This document shows positions 9,215-20,067 of a stretch of DNA of 64,000 nucleotides, piece after piece. Each line of letters starts with the position of its first letter. Within the stretch, counting starts at the first letter, position 1. Source of the stretch: Aquibium sp. ELW1220 (GTDB lineage: Bacteria; Pseudomonadota; Alphaproteobacteria; Rhizobiales; Rhizobiaceae); the NCBI RefSeq assembly GCF_030398385.1, contig NZ_JAOAOQ010000006.1:124001-188000 (forward strand). Direction: 5' to 3'. A program made the position numbers and the translations under genes. The notes below the pieces were generated by a model. That model worked only from the letters and a program-made list of their open reading frames with translations, was not told the DNA's origin and made no database searches.

Positions 9215-10297
9215 ATGAAATGGTCATTCCCGATCGGGCGCATCGCCGGCAGCGAACTCAGGATCCACCTGACGTTCTTTCTGCTGCTTCTCTGGATCGG
9301 GATCGCGGCCTACCAGAGCGGTGGCAGCGCGGCGGCGGTGGACGGCATCGCCTTCATCGTCGCGGTCTTCGCCTGCGTCGTGCTGCACGAGTTCGGCCAC
9401 GCGCTGGCGGCGCGCCGCTACGGCATCCGTACGCCCCGCATCACGCTCCTGCCGATCGGCGGCGTGGCCGAACTCGAGCGCATGCCCGAGAAGCCGTCGG
9501 AAGAGATCATCGTGGCGCTGGCCGGGCCGGCGGTGAACGTCGTCATCGCAGCCATCCTCATCCTCATCCTTGGCGCGCAGGTCTCGGGCGACACGCTGGC
9601 CGCCATGGAAAACCCGTCAGCCGGGTTCATGGCGCGGCTGGCCTCGGTCAACGTCGTGCTCGTGCTCTTCAACCTGATCCCGGCCTTCCCGATGGACGGA
9701 GGCCGCGTCCTGCGCGCGCTGCTCGCCACGCGCTATACACGCGTCAGGGCGACCGAGATCGCAGGCGGCGTCGGGCAGGTCGCAGCCTTCGTCTTCGGCT
9801 TCGTCGGACTGGTCGGCGGCAACCCGCTGCTGATCTTCGTGGCGATCTTCGTCTATCTCGCCGCCACCGCCGAGACGCAGGCGATCGGTCTTCAGGACGC
9901 GGCCCGCTCGGTCACGATCCGCGAAGCGATGATCACCAGCTTCGAGACGCTTGGTCCCGATGCCACGCTGCAGGATGCCGGCGATGCGCTGCTGCGCACC
10001 ACCCAGCACGAGTTTCCCGTGATCGACGGGACCGGCCGGCTGCGGGGCGTGCTCACCCGCTCCGCGCTGGTTCAGGGTCTCGCGAGTGGCGGTCCGGGCA
10101 CCCCCGTGCTCGACATCATGGCGCACGAGATCCCGACACTGCGCGAGGGCGGCAGCCTGACGGAGGCGCTTGAGGCGCTCCATACGAATCGTCCGCCCGC
10201 AGTCGCCATCGTCGATGCCGAGCAGCGGCTGATCGGTTACGTGACGTTCGAGAATATCAGTGAACTGATGATGCTGCGTGCAGCCGCGGTGCGCTGA
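9215..10297 (+). CDS. Site-2 protease (M50) with C-terminal CBS pair
   Basis: 360 residues from ATG 9215, which has AGGAG upstream; the longer frame from 9071 overlaps the toxin gene and is not needed. It is an integral membrane metalloprotease with HEFGH at residues 58-62 and the second motif NLIPAFPMDGGRVLRALL. Two CBS modules follow (about residues 225-355; TIREAMITSFETLGPDATLQ and VLDIMAHEIPTLREGG), which bind adenine nucleotides. Members cut membrane-bound regulators in response to signals. The client is unknown and no obvious anti-sigma substrate is adjacent. Confidence 0.92.
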   Translation: MKWSFPIGRIAGSELRIHLTFFLLLLWIGIAAYQSGGSAAAVDGIAFIVAVFACVVLHEFGHALAARRYGIRTPRITLLPIGGVAELERMPEKPSEEIIVALAGPAVNVVIAAILILILGAQVSGDTLAAMENPSAGFMARLASVNVVLVLFNLIPAFPMDGGRVLRALLATRYTRVRATEIAGGVGQVAAFVFGFVGLVGGNPLLIFVAIFVYLAATAETQAIGLQDAARSVTIREAMITSFETLGPDATLQDAGDALLRTTQHEFPVIDGTGRLRGVLTRSALVQGLASGGPGTPVLDIMAHEIPTLREGGSLTEALEALHTNRPPAVAIVDAEQRLIGYVTFENISELMMLRAAAVR

Positions 10298-10302
10298 GGC
10301 CG

Positions 10303-10584
10303 CTACTTCGGAAAGCAGACGGCCGGAATGTCCGGCCAGATGGCCGTATCGCAGCCCACCTCTTCCCGCAACCGCCTGTAGGCCGGTGACACCGGGCCGG
10401 TGACGATCGGATCCACCCACGCCAGTTCGGCCACGGTCCCCGGTTCGGAGACGGGCGCATCGGGCAGAGGCTCGTCCGCCTGGCGTGCGCTCCCGCCGAC
10501 GTGCGAGACGGCGAGAATGCCGGCAGCCAGGACCGAGAGAACCGCGAGGCGATAGGTGAGCGAATTGCTGATCATGACCGGCAT
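10303..10584 (-). CDS. Small exported protein of unknown function
   Basis: About 93 residues from ATG 10584 (or 90 from ATG 10575; neither has a strong ribosome site). The N-terminus has one hydrophobic stretch (RLAVLSVLAAGILAVSHVGG) that reads as a signal peptide or anchor. The tail CDTAIWPDIPAVCF, with two cysteines, resembles small periplasmic proteins common in rhizobia that have no known function. It is convergent with the site-2 protease gene and divergent from typA. Nothing indicates a specific role. Confidence 0.6.
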   Translation of the reverse strand: MPVMISNSLTYRLAVLSVLAAGILAVSHVGGSARQADEPLPDAPVSEPGTVAELAWVDPIVTGPVSPAYRRLREEVGCDTAIWPDIPAVCFPK

Positions 10585-10754
10585 TAACCGCCCGCTACGG
10601 TAAATGTTCCGTCTATGCTGAACAAAAAGGGGAAGCGCGAAGTGGCGCATTTGTGCGTGCCTCTTTCGCAAATGCGAAAAAGCCTGTAAGAGCCCGCCCA
10701 ACACGAACTGCGGAGCGCCGCTGCCGCGCCCGCCACGCACCCCCGAGTGATACA

Positions 10755-12581
10755 ATGAACCTCCGCAATATCGCGATCATCGCGCACGTCGATCATGGTA
10801 AAACTACGCTGGTCGACAATCTCCTGAAGCAGTCCGGCTCGTTCCGCGAGAACCAGCGCGTGGCCGAGCGGGCGATGGACTCCAACGACCTCGAAAAGGA
10901 ACGCGGCATCACCATCCTTGCCAAGGCCACCTCGGTCGAGTGGAAGGACTGGCGCATCAACATCGTCGACACCCCCGGCCACGCCGATTTCGGCGGCGAG
11001 GTGGAGCGCATCCTGTCGATGGTGGATTCGGCGATCGTCCTCGTCGATGCCGCCGAAGGCCCGATGCCGCAGACCAAGTTCGTGGTCGGCAAGGCGCTCA
11101 AGGTGGGTCTTCGTCCGATCGTCGTGATCAACAAGATCGACCGCCCGGACGCCCGCCACGTCGAGGTGGTCAACGAGGTGTTCGATCTCTTCGCCGCGCT
11201 CGACGCGACGGACGAGCAGCTCGACTTCCCCATTCTCTACGGTTCGGGCCGTGATGGCTGGGTTGCCGAGAACCCCGAGGGTCCGAAGGACCAGGGCCTC
11301 GCGCCGCTGTTCGACCTGATCGTCAAGCATGTCCCGGCGCCGACCGTCCATCCCGGCCCGTTCCGCATGATCGGCACGCTGCTCGAAGCCAATCCCTTCC
11401 TCGGCCGCATCATCACCGGCCGCATCGAATCCGGCACGCTGAAGTCGAACCAGCAGGTCAAGGTGCTGGCCAACGACGGCTCGCTGGTCGAGACCGGCCG
11501 CATCTCCAAGATCCTGGCCTTCCGCGGCCTTGAGCGCCAGCCGGTCGACGAGGCACAGCCAGGCGACATCGTCGCCATCGCGGGTCTTTCGAAGGGCACC
11601 GTCGCCGACACCTTCTGCGACCCCTCGGTCACCGAGCCGCTGCACGCGCAGCCGATCGACCCGCCGACCGTTACCATGTCCTTCATCGTCAACGACAGCC
11701 CGCTCGCCGGCACCGAAGGCGACAAGGTCACCAGCCGCGTCATCCGCGACCGCCTGCTGCGCGAGGCCGAAGGCAACGTCGCGCTGAAGATCGAGGAATC
11801 GACCGAGAAGGACTCGTTCTACGTGTCCGGCCGCGGCGAACTGCAGCTCGCCGTGCTGATCGAGACCATGCGTCGCGAGGGCTTCGAACTTGCCGTGTCG
11901 CGCCCCCGCGTCGTGATGCAGAAGGACGACGACGGCGCTCTGCTCGAGCCGATCGAGGAAGTCGTCATCGACGTCGACGAGGAGCATGCCGGCATCGTCG
12001 TCCAGAAGATGAGCGAGCGGAAGGCCGACATGGTCGAACTGCGCCCATCCGGCGGCAATCGCCAGCGCCTGGTCTTCCACGCCCCGACGCGCGGCCTGAT
12101 CGGCTACCAGTCGGAACTCCTGACCGATACGCGCGGCACGGCGGTGATGAACCGGCTGTTCCACTCCTACCAGCCCTACAAGGGCGAGCTGCCCGGCCGC
12201 ACCAACGGCGTCCTGATCTCCAACGAGCAGGGCGAGTCCGTGGCATTCGCCATGTGGAACCTTGAGGACCGCGGTCCGATGGTCATCGAGGCCGGCGTGA
12301 AGGTCTACCAGGGCATGATCATCGGCATTCACAGCCGTGACAACGACCTCGAAGTGAACGTCCTCAAGGGCAAGAAGCTCACCAACATCCGCGCCGCCGG
12401 CAAGGACGAGGCCGTACGCCTCACGCCGCCGATCCGCATGACGCTGGAGCGCGCGCTGGCCTGGATCCAGGACGACGAGCTGGTCGAGGTGACACCGAAG
12501 TCGATCCGGCTGCGCAAGCTCTATCTGGACCCGAACGAGCGCAAGCGCTTCGAGAAGCAGCGTTCGGCCGGCGCTGCGTAA
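10755..12581 (+). CDS. typA: Ribosome-binding GTPase TypA/BipA
   Basis: 608 residues. ATG 10755 begins [20 protein letters not shown], with the G1 loop at residues 11-18. G3 is [15 protein letters not shown] and G4 is [12 protein letters not shown]-like domains and the BipA-specific C-terminal domain follow ([26 protein letters not shown] and [16 protein letters not shown]). TypA is a translational GTPase that helps 50S subunit assembly and growth under cold or stress. It is a single-gene unit; the divergent promoter region at 10585-10754 is shared with the small exported protein. Confidence 0.98.
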   Translation: MNLRNIAIIAHVDHGKTTLVDNLLKQSGSFRENQRVAERAMDSNDLEKERGITILAKATSVEWKDWRINIVDTPGHADFGGEVERILSMVDSAIVLVDAAEGPMPQTKFVVGKALKVGLRPIVVINKIDRPDARHVEVVNEVFDLFAALDATDEQLDFPILYGSGRDGWVAENPEGPKDQGLAPLFDLIVKHVPAPTVHPGPFRMIGTLLEANPFLGRIITGRIESGTLKSNQQVKVLANDGSLVETGRISKILAFRGLERQPVDEAQPGDIVAIAGLSKGTVADTFCDPSVTEPLHAQPIDPPTVTMSFIVNDSPLAGTEGDKVTSRVIRDRLLREAEGNVALKIEESTEKDSFYVSGRGELQLAVLIETMRREGFELAVSRPRVVMQKDDDGALLEPIEEVVIDVDEEHAGIVVQKMSERKADMVELRPSGGNRQRLVFHAPTRGLIGYQSELLTDTRGTAVMNRLFHSYQPYKGELPGRTNGVLISNEQGESVAFAMWNLEDRGPMVIEAGVKVYQGMIIGIHSRDNDLEVNVLKGKKLTNIRAAGKDEAVRLTPPIRMTLERALAWIQDDELVEVTPKSIRLRKLYLDPNERKRFEKQRSAGAA

Positions 12582-12582
12582 G

Positions 12583-12627
12583 GCGCCCCGACACCCGCCT
12601 CAGGCGCGGCACGTCCGCGCCGGGGCG
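12583..12627. terminator. GC-rich hairpin between convergent typA and EAL genes
   Basis: GCGCCCCG (12583-12590) can pair with CGGGGCG (12621-12627), enclosing a second stem GCGCGG/CCGCGC (12604-12609 with 12615-12620). It sits exactly between two convergent stop codons. There is no clear T run on either strand, so it is only a candidate bidirectional transcript end. Confidence 0.35.
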
Positions 12628-12629
12628 TC

Positions 12630-14048
12630 TCAGTCGTAGAAGACCTGCTTGCTGCCGCGCAGCTCGTACCAGCGATCGAAGTCGGCGAGCGGCAGCGGCT
12701 TGCTCATGAAGTAGCCCTGCCCCGCGTCGCAGTCCCAGCCGCAGAGCAGCCGGAAGGCCTCGCGCGTCTCGATGCCCTCGGCCACGACCTCGAAGTCGAG
12801 CGCATGGGCGAGCTGGATGATCGAGCGCACCAGCACCTGCTTGCGCCGGTCGGTCTCGAGCCCCCGCAGCAGCGACTTGTCGATCTTGAGGATCTGCGCC
12901 GGCAGCGCGCCGAGCGTGCCCATGTTCGAGTATCCGCTGCCGAAGTCGTCGATGGCGATCTGGAAGCCCAGCCGCCTCAGCCGGGCCAGCTGCTCCAGCA
13001 TCAGTTCGGCATTCGAAGCCAGGGCGCCTTCCGTGAACTCCAGTTCCAGCATGGCCGGATCGACGTCGAAGCGATTGAGCTCCGCGTGGAGGAAGTCCAC
13101 GAAGTGCGGCTCCTCGAGATTGCGTGGCGACACGTTGATCGACATCCGCAGGTCCAGGCCATTTTCCTGCCAGCGCGCCGCGGCCTTGAGGCTGTGGGTC
13201 ACCACCCACCGCGTCAGCGACCCGATCAGCGCCGTCGATTCCGCCAGCGGCACGAATTCGCTTGGAGGCACGGGACCGAACTCCGGATGAATCCAGCGGA
13301 TCAGCGCCTCGGCGCCGACGCAGACGCCTTCCTGCATCGCGATGCGCGGCTGGAAATGCAGCGCGATCTGTCCTTCGCCGCGCAGCGCGCCCGGCAGGTC
13401 GGAAAGCAGCCGGAAGGCGCGCAGCTGTGCGGCGTCGGAACCCCGGTCGTAGATCGCCCATCCGGCGAAGCCCTTGCGGCTTTCCTGTGCGGCCGCCAGC
13501 GCCGCGCGCAGCAATTCTCCGGGAGCCGCGTCCGGCGTCAGCGCCGCGACGCCGATGCCGGCGCGCGTGTCGATCGGGATGTTGTTGCAGATGATCGAGG
13601 GTCGGAAAGCCCGCACGATGTCGTCCACCAGCGCGGTCGTCGCGGTCGGCTTCGCCGCCTCGCGACCGAACACCGCGAAGGTCAGGAGGCTGACGTGGTA
13701 GAGCGTCGTGTCCGGCGGCAGCAGCGACTGCAGGCGCTCCGCGCCGGCACGGATGAAGTCTTCGGAATAGGAATGGCCGAGGGCACGCTGCAGCTCGTTG
13801 AAGTGCCGCCCGTCGGCGAGCGTCACCAGCACGAGCGACCGGCTTCCGTCGTCGATGGCGCCGGTGCAGTCGGCCATGAACTGCGCCCGCGTCGGCAGGC
13901 CGGTGATGTGGTCGATGCGGCCGAGCTGCGCGGCTGCGCGCTCGCCGGCGGAGGCGAGGCGGGTCAGGCTTTCGCGAAGCCGGGTCTCGTCACTCGCGGA
14001 GTGGAGCGGATCGGCCAGCCGCCGAGCCGCGGGATCGAACCTGAACAT
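12630..14048 (-). CDS. c-di-GMP phosphodiesterase, EAL domain with degenerate GGDEF
   Basis: 472 residues. A GGDEF-type fold (about residues 40-190; starts DHITGLPTRAQF) lacks the GGDEF signature, showing FAVFGREA where it should be, so cyclase activity is unlikely. The EAL domain (about 215-465) keeps its metal and catalytic motifs: GAEALIRW, SINVSPRNL, LEFTEG, DDFGSGYS, KIDKSL, VAEGIET and GQGYFMSKPLP. It should hydrolyse c-di-GMP, perhaps with the dead GGDEF as a GTP or partner sensor. No membrane segment or receiver domain is visible, suggesting a soluble cytoplasmic enzyme. It is a single gene convergent with typA. Confidence 0.93.
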   Translation of the reverse strand: MFRFDPAARRLADPLHSASDETRLRESLTRLASAGERAAAQLGRIDHITGLPTRAQFMADCTGAIDDGSRSLVLVTLADGRHFNELQRALGHSYSEDFIRAGAERLQSLLPPDTTLYHVSLLTFAVFGREAAKPTATTALVDDIVRAFRPSIICNNIPIDTRAGIGVAALTPDAAPGELLRAALAAAQESRKGFAGWAIYDRGSDAAQLRAFRLLSDLPGALRGEGQIALHFQPRIAMQEGVCVGAEALIRWIHPEFGPVPPSEFVPLAESTALIGSLTRWVVTHSLKAAARWQENGLDLRMSINVSPRNLEEPHFVDFLHAELNRFDVDPAMLELEFTEGALASNAELMLEQLARLRRLGFQIAIDDFGSGYSNMGTLGALPAQILKIDKSLLRGLETDRRKQVLVRSIIQLAHALDFEVVAEGIETREAFRLLCGWDCDAGQGYFMSKPLPLADFDRWYELRGSKQVFYD

Positions 14049-14122
14049 GGCATAGTCCCCCGTAGCGCTCGATCCTGCCCGCTTTCGCTGAATATTACCT
14101 TAATGGCCCCTATCGGCCCGTT

Positions 14123-15004
14123 TCACACGAAAAGCCCGCGTGCTTTCTCCACCTCGCCGCTGATGAAGGAGGCAACGGTCTGGATACGCCGTAGCGGACG
14201 CACCGTCTCGTGGTAGACCAGCCAGTAGGCGCGCCGGATCGGCGGGGCCGCCATCACCGGCACGAGTTCGGGATGCATCCGGGCGATGAAGGTGTGCAGG
14301 ATGCCGATCCCCGCGCCGGCCCGCACCGCCTCCGTCTGGCCGAGCGCCGACGAGATCTGGAACCGGGCCGCCCAGGCGGGATCGAACTCGGCGGCATAGT
14401 CGAGGCTGGGACTGATCGTCAGGTCGCCGACATAGCCGACGAGCCGGTGACCGGCCAGCTCGGCCGGGTTCGTGGGCAGACCATGGTCTTCGGCATAGGC
14501 TTTCGAGGCGTAGAGCCCCAGCGAATAGTCGACGAGCTTCGACGCCACCAGCCTTCCCTCGGTCGGTCGCTCCACGGTGATGGCGATGTCGGCCTCGCGG
14601 CGCGACAGCGAGAAGGAGCGCGGCACCGGCACAAGCTGGATCGACAGGTCGCGATGGCGCGCGGTGAGCTGGCCGAGCCGCTGTGCCAGGAATGCCGTGC
14701 CGAAGCCGTCCGGCGCTCCGATCCGCACGACGCCGGACACCGCGTCCCCCTCGCCCGCCAGTTCCGCGCGCGCGGCGATCATGTCCGCTTCCATGCGCTC
14801 CGCCACCGCGACGAAGCGCTCGCCCGCCTGCGTCAGCTCGCTGCCGGTCGTCAGCCTGCGGAAAAGCTTGGTCTTGAGGCTGTCCTCTAGCGCCGCGACC
14901 CGTCGCGAGACGGTTGCGTGGTTCAGTTCGAGGCGCCGGGCCGCGCCGAGGATCTGCCCGGCCCGCGCAACCGCCAGAAAGATGCGCACGTCATCCCAGT
15001 TCAT
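14123..15004 (-). CDS. LysR-family transcriptional regulator (divergent from mmsA)
   Basis: 293 residues from ATG 15004. The N-terminal winged helix-turn-helix reads MNWDDVRIFLAVARAGQILG with AARRLELNHATVSRRVAALE, and the periplasmic-binding-protein-like effector domain covers about residues 90-290. A much longer open frame runs upstream through mmsA in antisense and is not real. The gene faces away from mmsA across 177 bases (15005-15181), the classical LysR arrangement, so it probably activates or represses mmsA in response to a valine, inositol or propionate-pathway metabolite. This is inference from position. Confidence 0.9.
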   Translation of the reverse strand: MNWDDVRIFLAVARAGQILGAARRLELNHATVSRRVAALEDSLKTKLFRRLTTGSELTQAGERFVAVAERMEADMIAARAELAGEGDAVSGVVRIGAPDGFGTAFLAQRLGQLTARHRDLSIQLVPVPRSFSLSRREADIAITVERPTEGRLVASKLVDYSLGLYASKAYAEDHGLPTNPAELAGHRLVGYVGDLTISPSLDYAAEFDPAWAARFQISSALGQTEAVRAGAGIGILHTFIARMHPELVPVMAAPPIRRAYWLVYHETVRPLRRIQTVASFISGEVEKARGLFV

Positions 15005-15181
15005 CGTCCTGCCTCCCCATCCACCGAGAAGAGCATTTGCATGGGTTAAAGTCCAGAAATCGCCGCACGCGATCTGGTGCACAACGGATGCTTCGGCCTT
15101 CGCATTGCAATCCCGCCTGCGACGCGGGAGAATGCGCCCGAGAAAAATCCGGAAAATCCGCATTTCTGAGGGAGCGTAACC

Positions 15182-16678
<1,497 letters not shown>

Positions 16679-16687
16679 GGCTGAAAC

Positions 16688-16770
16688 CCGGGGACAGTTT
16701 ACTCAATTCCGCTGCACGCCCGTCGTTCGAGCGGCGCGGCTCGGACCGGAATTGAGTAAACTGTCCCCGG
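16688..16770. repeat. REPIN-like palindromic element, copy 2
   Basis: Perfect 24-bp inverted repeat (16688-16711 and 16747-16770) around a 35-base loop. Each arm reads CCGGGGACAGTTTACTCAAT then TCCG, differing from copy 1 (826-915) by C for T in the ACTTAATT core and in its outer bases. It sits ten bases after the mmsA stop. Confidence 0.75.
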
Positions 16771-16799
16771 GGTTCCGGCTTTCGGCCCTGACCGGAACG

Positions 16800-16829
16800 A
16801 CGGCCCGCGGTCTTCCGCGGGCCGTTTTT
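16800..16829 (+). terminator. Rho-independent terminator after mmsA
   Basis: Perfect stem CGGCCCGCGG (16801-16810) with CCGCGGGCCG (16815-16824), a TCTT loop and a run of five T (16825-16829). It is oriented to end plus-strand transcripts from mmsA. Confidence 0.9.
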
Positions 16830-16850
16830 CGTTATCGCACCTACGCCGGC

Positions 16851-17045
16851 TCAGTGCGCTCCGGGCATCGGCGGCGCAACGTGGCAGAGCACCAGCAGAA
16901 CGTAGAGCAAAGCGCTTGCGACATAGATGCGGCAGAAATCGCCATGTCCGTCGTGGCGGGCGATCTGCGCGGCAAAGATGTAGTTGCTGGCGAGCGCGAG
17001 ATAGACGGACAGCGTGGAGTCGTGGGAGAGAAGAAGAGAGAGCAT
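16851..17045 (-). CDS. Small two-helix membrane protein
   Basis: 64 residues from ATG 17045, preceded by GGAAAGG at proper spacing. Two hydrophobic segments are visible (LSVYLALASNYIFAA and YVASALLYVLLVLCHVA), separated by a charged loop ARHDGHGDFCR. Coding-like composition and a good ribosome site support it, but the function is unknown. It is divergent from the STAND ATPase gene; longer frames on both strands that cross it are artefacts of GC-rich sequence. Confidence 0.55.
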   Translation of the reverse strand: MLSLLLSHDSTLSVYLALASNYIFAAQIARHDGHGDFCRIYVASALLYVLLVLCHVAPPMPGAH

Positions 17046-17164
17046 GTCGGCGGCCTTTCCTGTTCGAGTTGCCGACCACCCAGAAATACGAAGCTGGAAC
17101 CGCTTGGGAGACATGCTTCGGAAAGGCGGAAACGGGACGTCCCGGTTCGGAAAGGTTTGGAAAG

Positions 17165-20029
17165 GTGGCCTCGAAAAAACCGTCCACAGGCCGTGACGAA
17201 ACCGCACCGCTCCCTTTCTTCGAATGCCTCGACTTCCACCTGAAGTTCGGAACCCGCCCCGGCGGTTCGCCCGATCGGGCGGGCATCGAATGGACGGTGA
17301 AGGAATTTGCCGAGGCGTCCGGCGTTGACGAGCGGACCGTCCGGAACTGGCGAAACGGCGCGACGAAACCGGGTTCTGACGACGTCGCTCGGATGGAACG
17401 CGTTCTCTTCGGCGACGGTCCCGCCTTTGCCGAATGGCGAGCCGAATTCCGGACCACTCCCCGCGTCAAGCGCGGGAAGGTACCCCCGGCGACGGCCTCC
17501 GGGCGTCCATCCTCACCGCACAAGCCGCGCAACCTCCCCTTCGCCTCCCTCGGCAGCCTCTTCAAGGGCCGCTCAAACGAACTCGCGCGCCTTCAAGCGG
17601 CCCTTTCCGGCGGAGGCTCCAACGGCATCGCCATCGCCGGCCACGCGCTGCATGGGCTCGGCGGCATAGGCAAGACCCAGCTCGCGATCGAATTTGCCCA
17701 TGCCCATAACGAGGACTATCGCGCGCTGCTCTTCCTGCCTTGCGGCAGCAAGGAACTTCTCGCATCCGCCCTCGCCGCTCTGGCCGGACCCGACGTGCTG
17801 GATCTGCCCGAGCAGCACGAGACCGACGACGCCAGACGGGCGAATGCGGCCCTGCGCTGGCTGAACGCCAATCCGGGCTGGCTCCTCATCCTCGACAATG
17901 TGGACGACGAGGCCGCGCTGGCCGCCATGGAAGCCCTGCGCCCGAGGCTCAGGGGCGGCAGCGTGCTGATCACCGGCAGGCTCAATGCCTGGCCAGCCGG
18001 CGTGGCCTCGATCGAACTGGACGTGCTCGACCCGGATTCGGCCACGGCCTTCGTTCTCGACCGGACCGAAGGCGCCCGCCGGAGGACCCCGGACGATGGC
18101 GCCCGCGCCGCCGACATCGCGCGCGAACTGGACGGGTTGGCCCTGGCCCTCGCCCAGGCCGCCGCCTACGTCTGCGTGAGCCGGATCTCGCTCGGCCAGT
18201 ACCTCGAGCGGTGGCGCAGCCGTCGCGACGAGGTCGCCACATGGTTCGACCGCTCGCTGGTCAGCTACAACCACGACGTCGGTTTCGCGGCCACATGGGC
18301 CACCTCGGTGGAGCGCCTGTCGGATGCCGCGCGGGCCTTGCTGGAGCGTCTGGCCTTCATGGCCCCGGAGCCCATTCCCGACGTCCTTTTCGATGCCGCG
18401 GACGCAAGCGAGTCACGGGACGAACTCATGCGCTATTCGCTGGTGACGCGGACGGACCTCAGCGGCGGGACCCTGCCCGGCGTCGGCATGCACCGGCTCG
18501 TGCAGCAGCAAAGCCGGTCCGCAATGCCGTCCGGACGGCGAGGGGCGGCCCTGGAGGAGACGCTGGACTGGCTGGTTCCCGTTTTCGTCTCCGGCTCGAT
18601 GACTGGTGAAGCACTGCCGCTGTTGACGCTGTTGGCCCCGCATGCCGAAGCAGTCATTTCACACGTCGATGCAAGCGCCGGGCCGTTCGACACCGGCCGG
18701 CGTCGCAAGCTGCTGATCCTCCATGGCACGCTCGGCGATGTTCATGCTAACCGCGGCAATCTTCGGCAGGCCGCGGTTGATTTCGACCGGGCCGTACGAG
18801 ATGCGGAACGACTGGTCGACATCGACCCGGCGAATACCGACTGGCAACGCGATCTCTTCGTCAGCCTGACCAGGATCGGCGACGCCGAGCGTCGGCTCGG
18901 CAACGGCGACGCCGCCCTCAACGCCCATCGCAAGGGCCTCGCCATCGCCGAGGCGCTCAACCTCCGCGACCCGGCGAACCCCGAGTGGCAGCGCGATCTC
19001 TCGGTCAGCCTTACCAAGATCGGCGACGTCGAGCTTCGGCTCGGCAACGGCGACGCCGCCCTCGACGCCTACCGCAAGGGCCTTGCGATCCGCGCGGCGC
19101 TCAGCCACCGCGACCCTGCGAACACGCAGTGGCAGCGCGATCTCTTCGTAAGCCTGAACAGGATCGGCGACGTCGAACTCCAGTTCGGCAACGGCGACGC
19201 CGCCCTTGAAGCCTACCGCAACGGCCTCGCCATCGCCGAGGCGCTCGCCCTCTGCGACCCGGCGAACACCGAATGGCAGCGCGATCTCTCGGTCAGCCTG
19301 AACAAGATCGGCGACGTCGAGCGTCGGCTCGGCAACGGCGACACCGCGCTGGACGCATACCGCAAGGGCCTCGCCATCCGCGAGGCGCTCGCCCTCCGCG
19401 ACCCGGCGAACACGCAGTGGCAGCGCAATCTATCGATCAGCCTGAACAGGATCGGCGACGTCGAGCTTCGGCTCGGCAATGGCGACGCCGCCCTTGACGC
19501 CTACCGCAAGGGCCTTGCCATCCGAGCGGCGCTCGCCCTCCGCGACCCGGCGAACACGCAATGGCAGCGCGATCTCTCGGTCAGCCTGAACAGGATCGGC
19601 GACGTCGAGCTTCGGCTCGGCAAGGACGACGCCGCCCTCGACGCCTACCGCAAGGGCCTCGCCATCCGCGAGGCGCTCGCCCGCCGCGACCCGGCGAACA
19701 CGCAATGGCAGCGCGATCTCTCGATCAGCCTGAACAACATCGGTGACGTCGAGTGTAGGCGCGGCAACGGCGACGCCGCACTCGACGCCTTCCGCAAGGG
19801 CCTCGCCATCGGCGAGGCGCTCGCTCTTCGCGACCCGGCGAACACCGACTGGCAGCGCGATCTGATCATCTCGAACGTCAAGCTCGCCGAGGCCGGCGAC
19901 CGCCCGGCCGATCGGCTGCGTGCCGCACTGGCCATCGCCGAGGCGCTGCAGGACGCGGGCCGGCTGGCGCCGGCCGACGGCGGGATGATCGACGAACTGA
20001 AGCGGCGGCTGGCCGAGGACGACGGTTGA
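17165..20029 (+). CDS. STAND (NB-ARC) ATPase with N-terminal helix-turn-helix and C-terminal TPR array
   Basis: 954 residues if started at GTG 17165, which has GAAAGG nine bases upstream; the frame is open to 16916 but would then cross the small membrane gene. Order: an XRE-like helix-turn-helix (residues about 43-82, WTVKEFAEASGVDERTVRNW); a nucleotide-binding STAND module with Walker A GLGGIGKTQ (164-172), Walker B LLILDNVDD (240-248) and an LDGLALALAQAAAYV lid region; a winged-helix-like segment with GMHRLVQQQ; and about nine TPR-like units, seven of them near-identical. STAND proteins are signal-triggered oligomerising switches seen in transcription control, cell death and phage defence. 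No effector domain other than the HTH is visible, so it may be a regulator like AfsR/MalT types. Confidence 0.88.
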   Translation: MASKKPSTGRDETAPLPFFECLDFHLKFGTRPGGSPDRAGIEWTVKEFAEASGVDERTVRNWRNGATKPGSDDVARMERVLFGDGPAFAEWRAEFRTTPRVKRGKVPPATASGRPSSPHKPRNLPFASLGSLFKGRSNELARLQAALSGGGSNGIAIAGHALHGLGGIGKTQLAIEFAHAHNEDYRALLFLPCGSKELLASALAALAGPDVLDLPEQHETDDARRANAALRWLNANPGWLLILDNVDDEAALAAMEALRPRLRGGSVLITGRLNAWPAGVASIELDVLDPDSATAFVLDRTEGARRRTPDDGARAADIARELDGLALALAQAAAYVCVSRISLGQYLERWRSRRDEVATWFDRSLVSYNHDVGFAATWATSVERLSDAARALLERLAFMAPEPIPDVLFDAADASESRDELMRYSLVTRTDLSGGTLPGVGMHRLVQQQSRSAMPSGRRGAALEETLDWLVPVFVSGSMTGEALPLLTLLAPHAEAVISHVDASAGPFDTGRRRKLLILHGTLGDVHANRGNLRQAAVDFDRAVRDAERLVDIDPANTDWQRDLFVSLTRIGDAERRLGNGDAALNAHRKGLAIAEALNLRDPANPEWQRDLSVSLTKIGDVELRLGNGDAALDAYRKGLAIRAALSHRDPANTQWQRDLFVSLNRIGDVELQFGNGDAALEAYRNGLAIAEALALCDPANTEWQRDLSVSLNKIGDVERRLGNGDTALDAYRKGLAIREALALRDPANTQWQRNLSISLNRIGDVELRLGNGDAALDAYRKGLAIRAALALRDPANTQWQRDLSVSLNRIGDVELRLGKDDAALDAYRKGLAIREALARRDPANTQWQRDLSISLNNIGDVECRRGNGDAALDAFRKGLAIGEALALRDPANTDWQRDLIISNVKLAEAGDRPADRLRAALAIAEALQDAGRLAPADGGMIDELKRRLAEDDG
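18851..19858 (+). repeat. Seven tandem 144-bp repeats encoding 48-residue TPR units
   Basis: The string GATCT at 18851 recurs at 18995, 19139, 19283, 19427, 19571, 19715 and 19859, exactly 144 bases apart. Each unit encodes the pattern IGDVELRLGNGDAALDAYRK, then GLAIREALALRDPANTQWQR and DLSVS. Neighbouring units differ at roughly ten of 144 positions by eye, so the array is recently amplified or kept uniform by gene conversion. Copy number may vary between strains. Confidence 0.95.
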
Positions 20030-20067
20030 AACGGCGCGGATTTCGCGCGAGGCGCCCTGAGACGCGG

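Noticed and set aside
18851-19858. CRISPR-like array
   Set aside because: The 144-base periodicity is continuous coding sequence in one frame encoding TPR units, without spacers.
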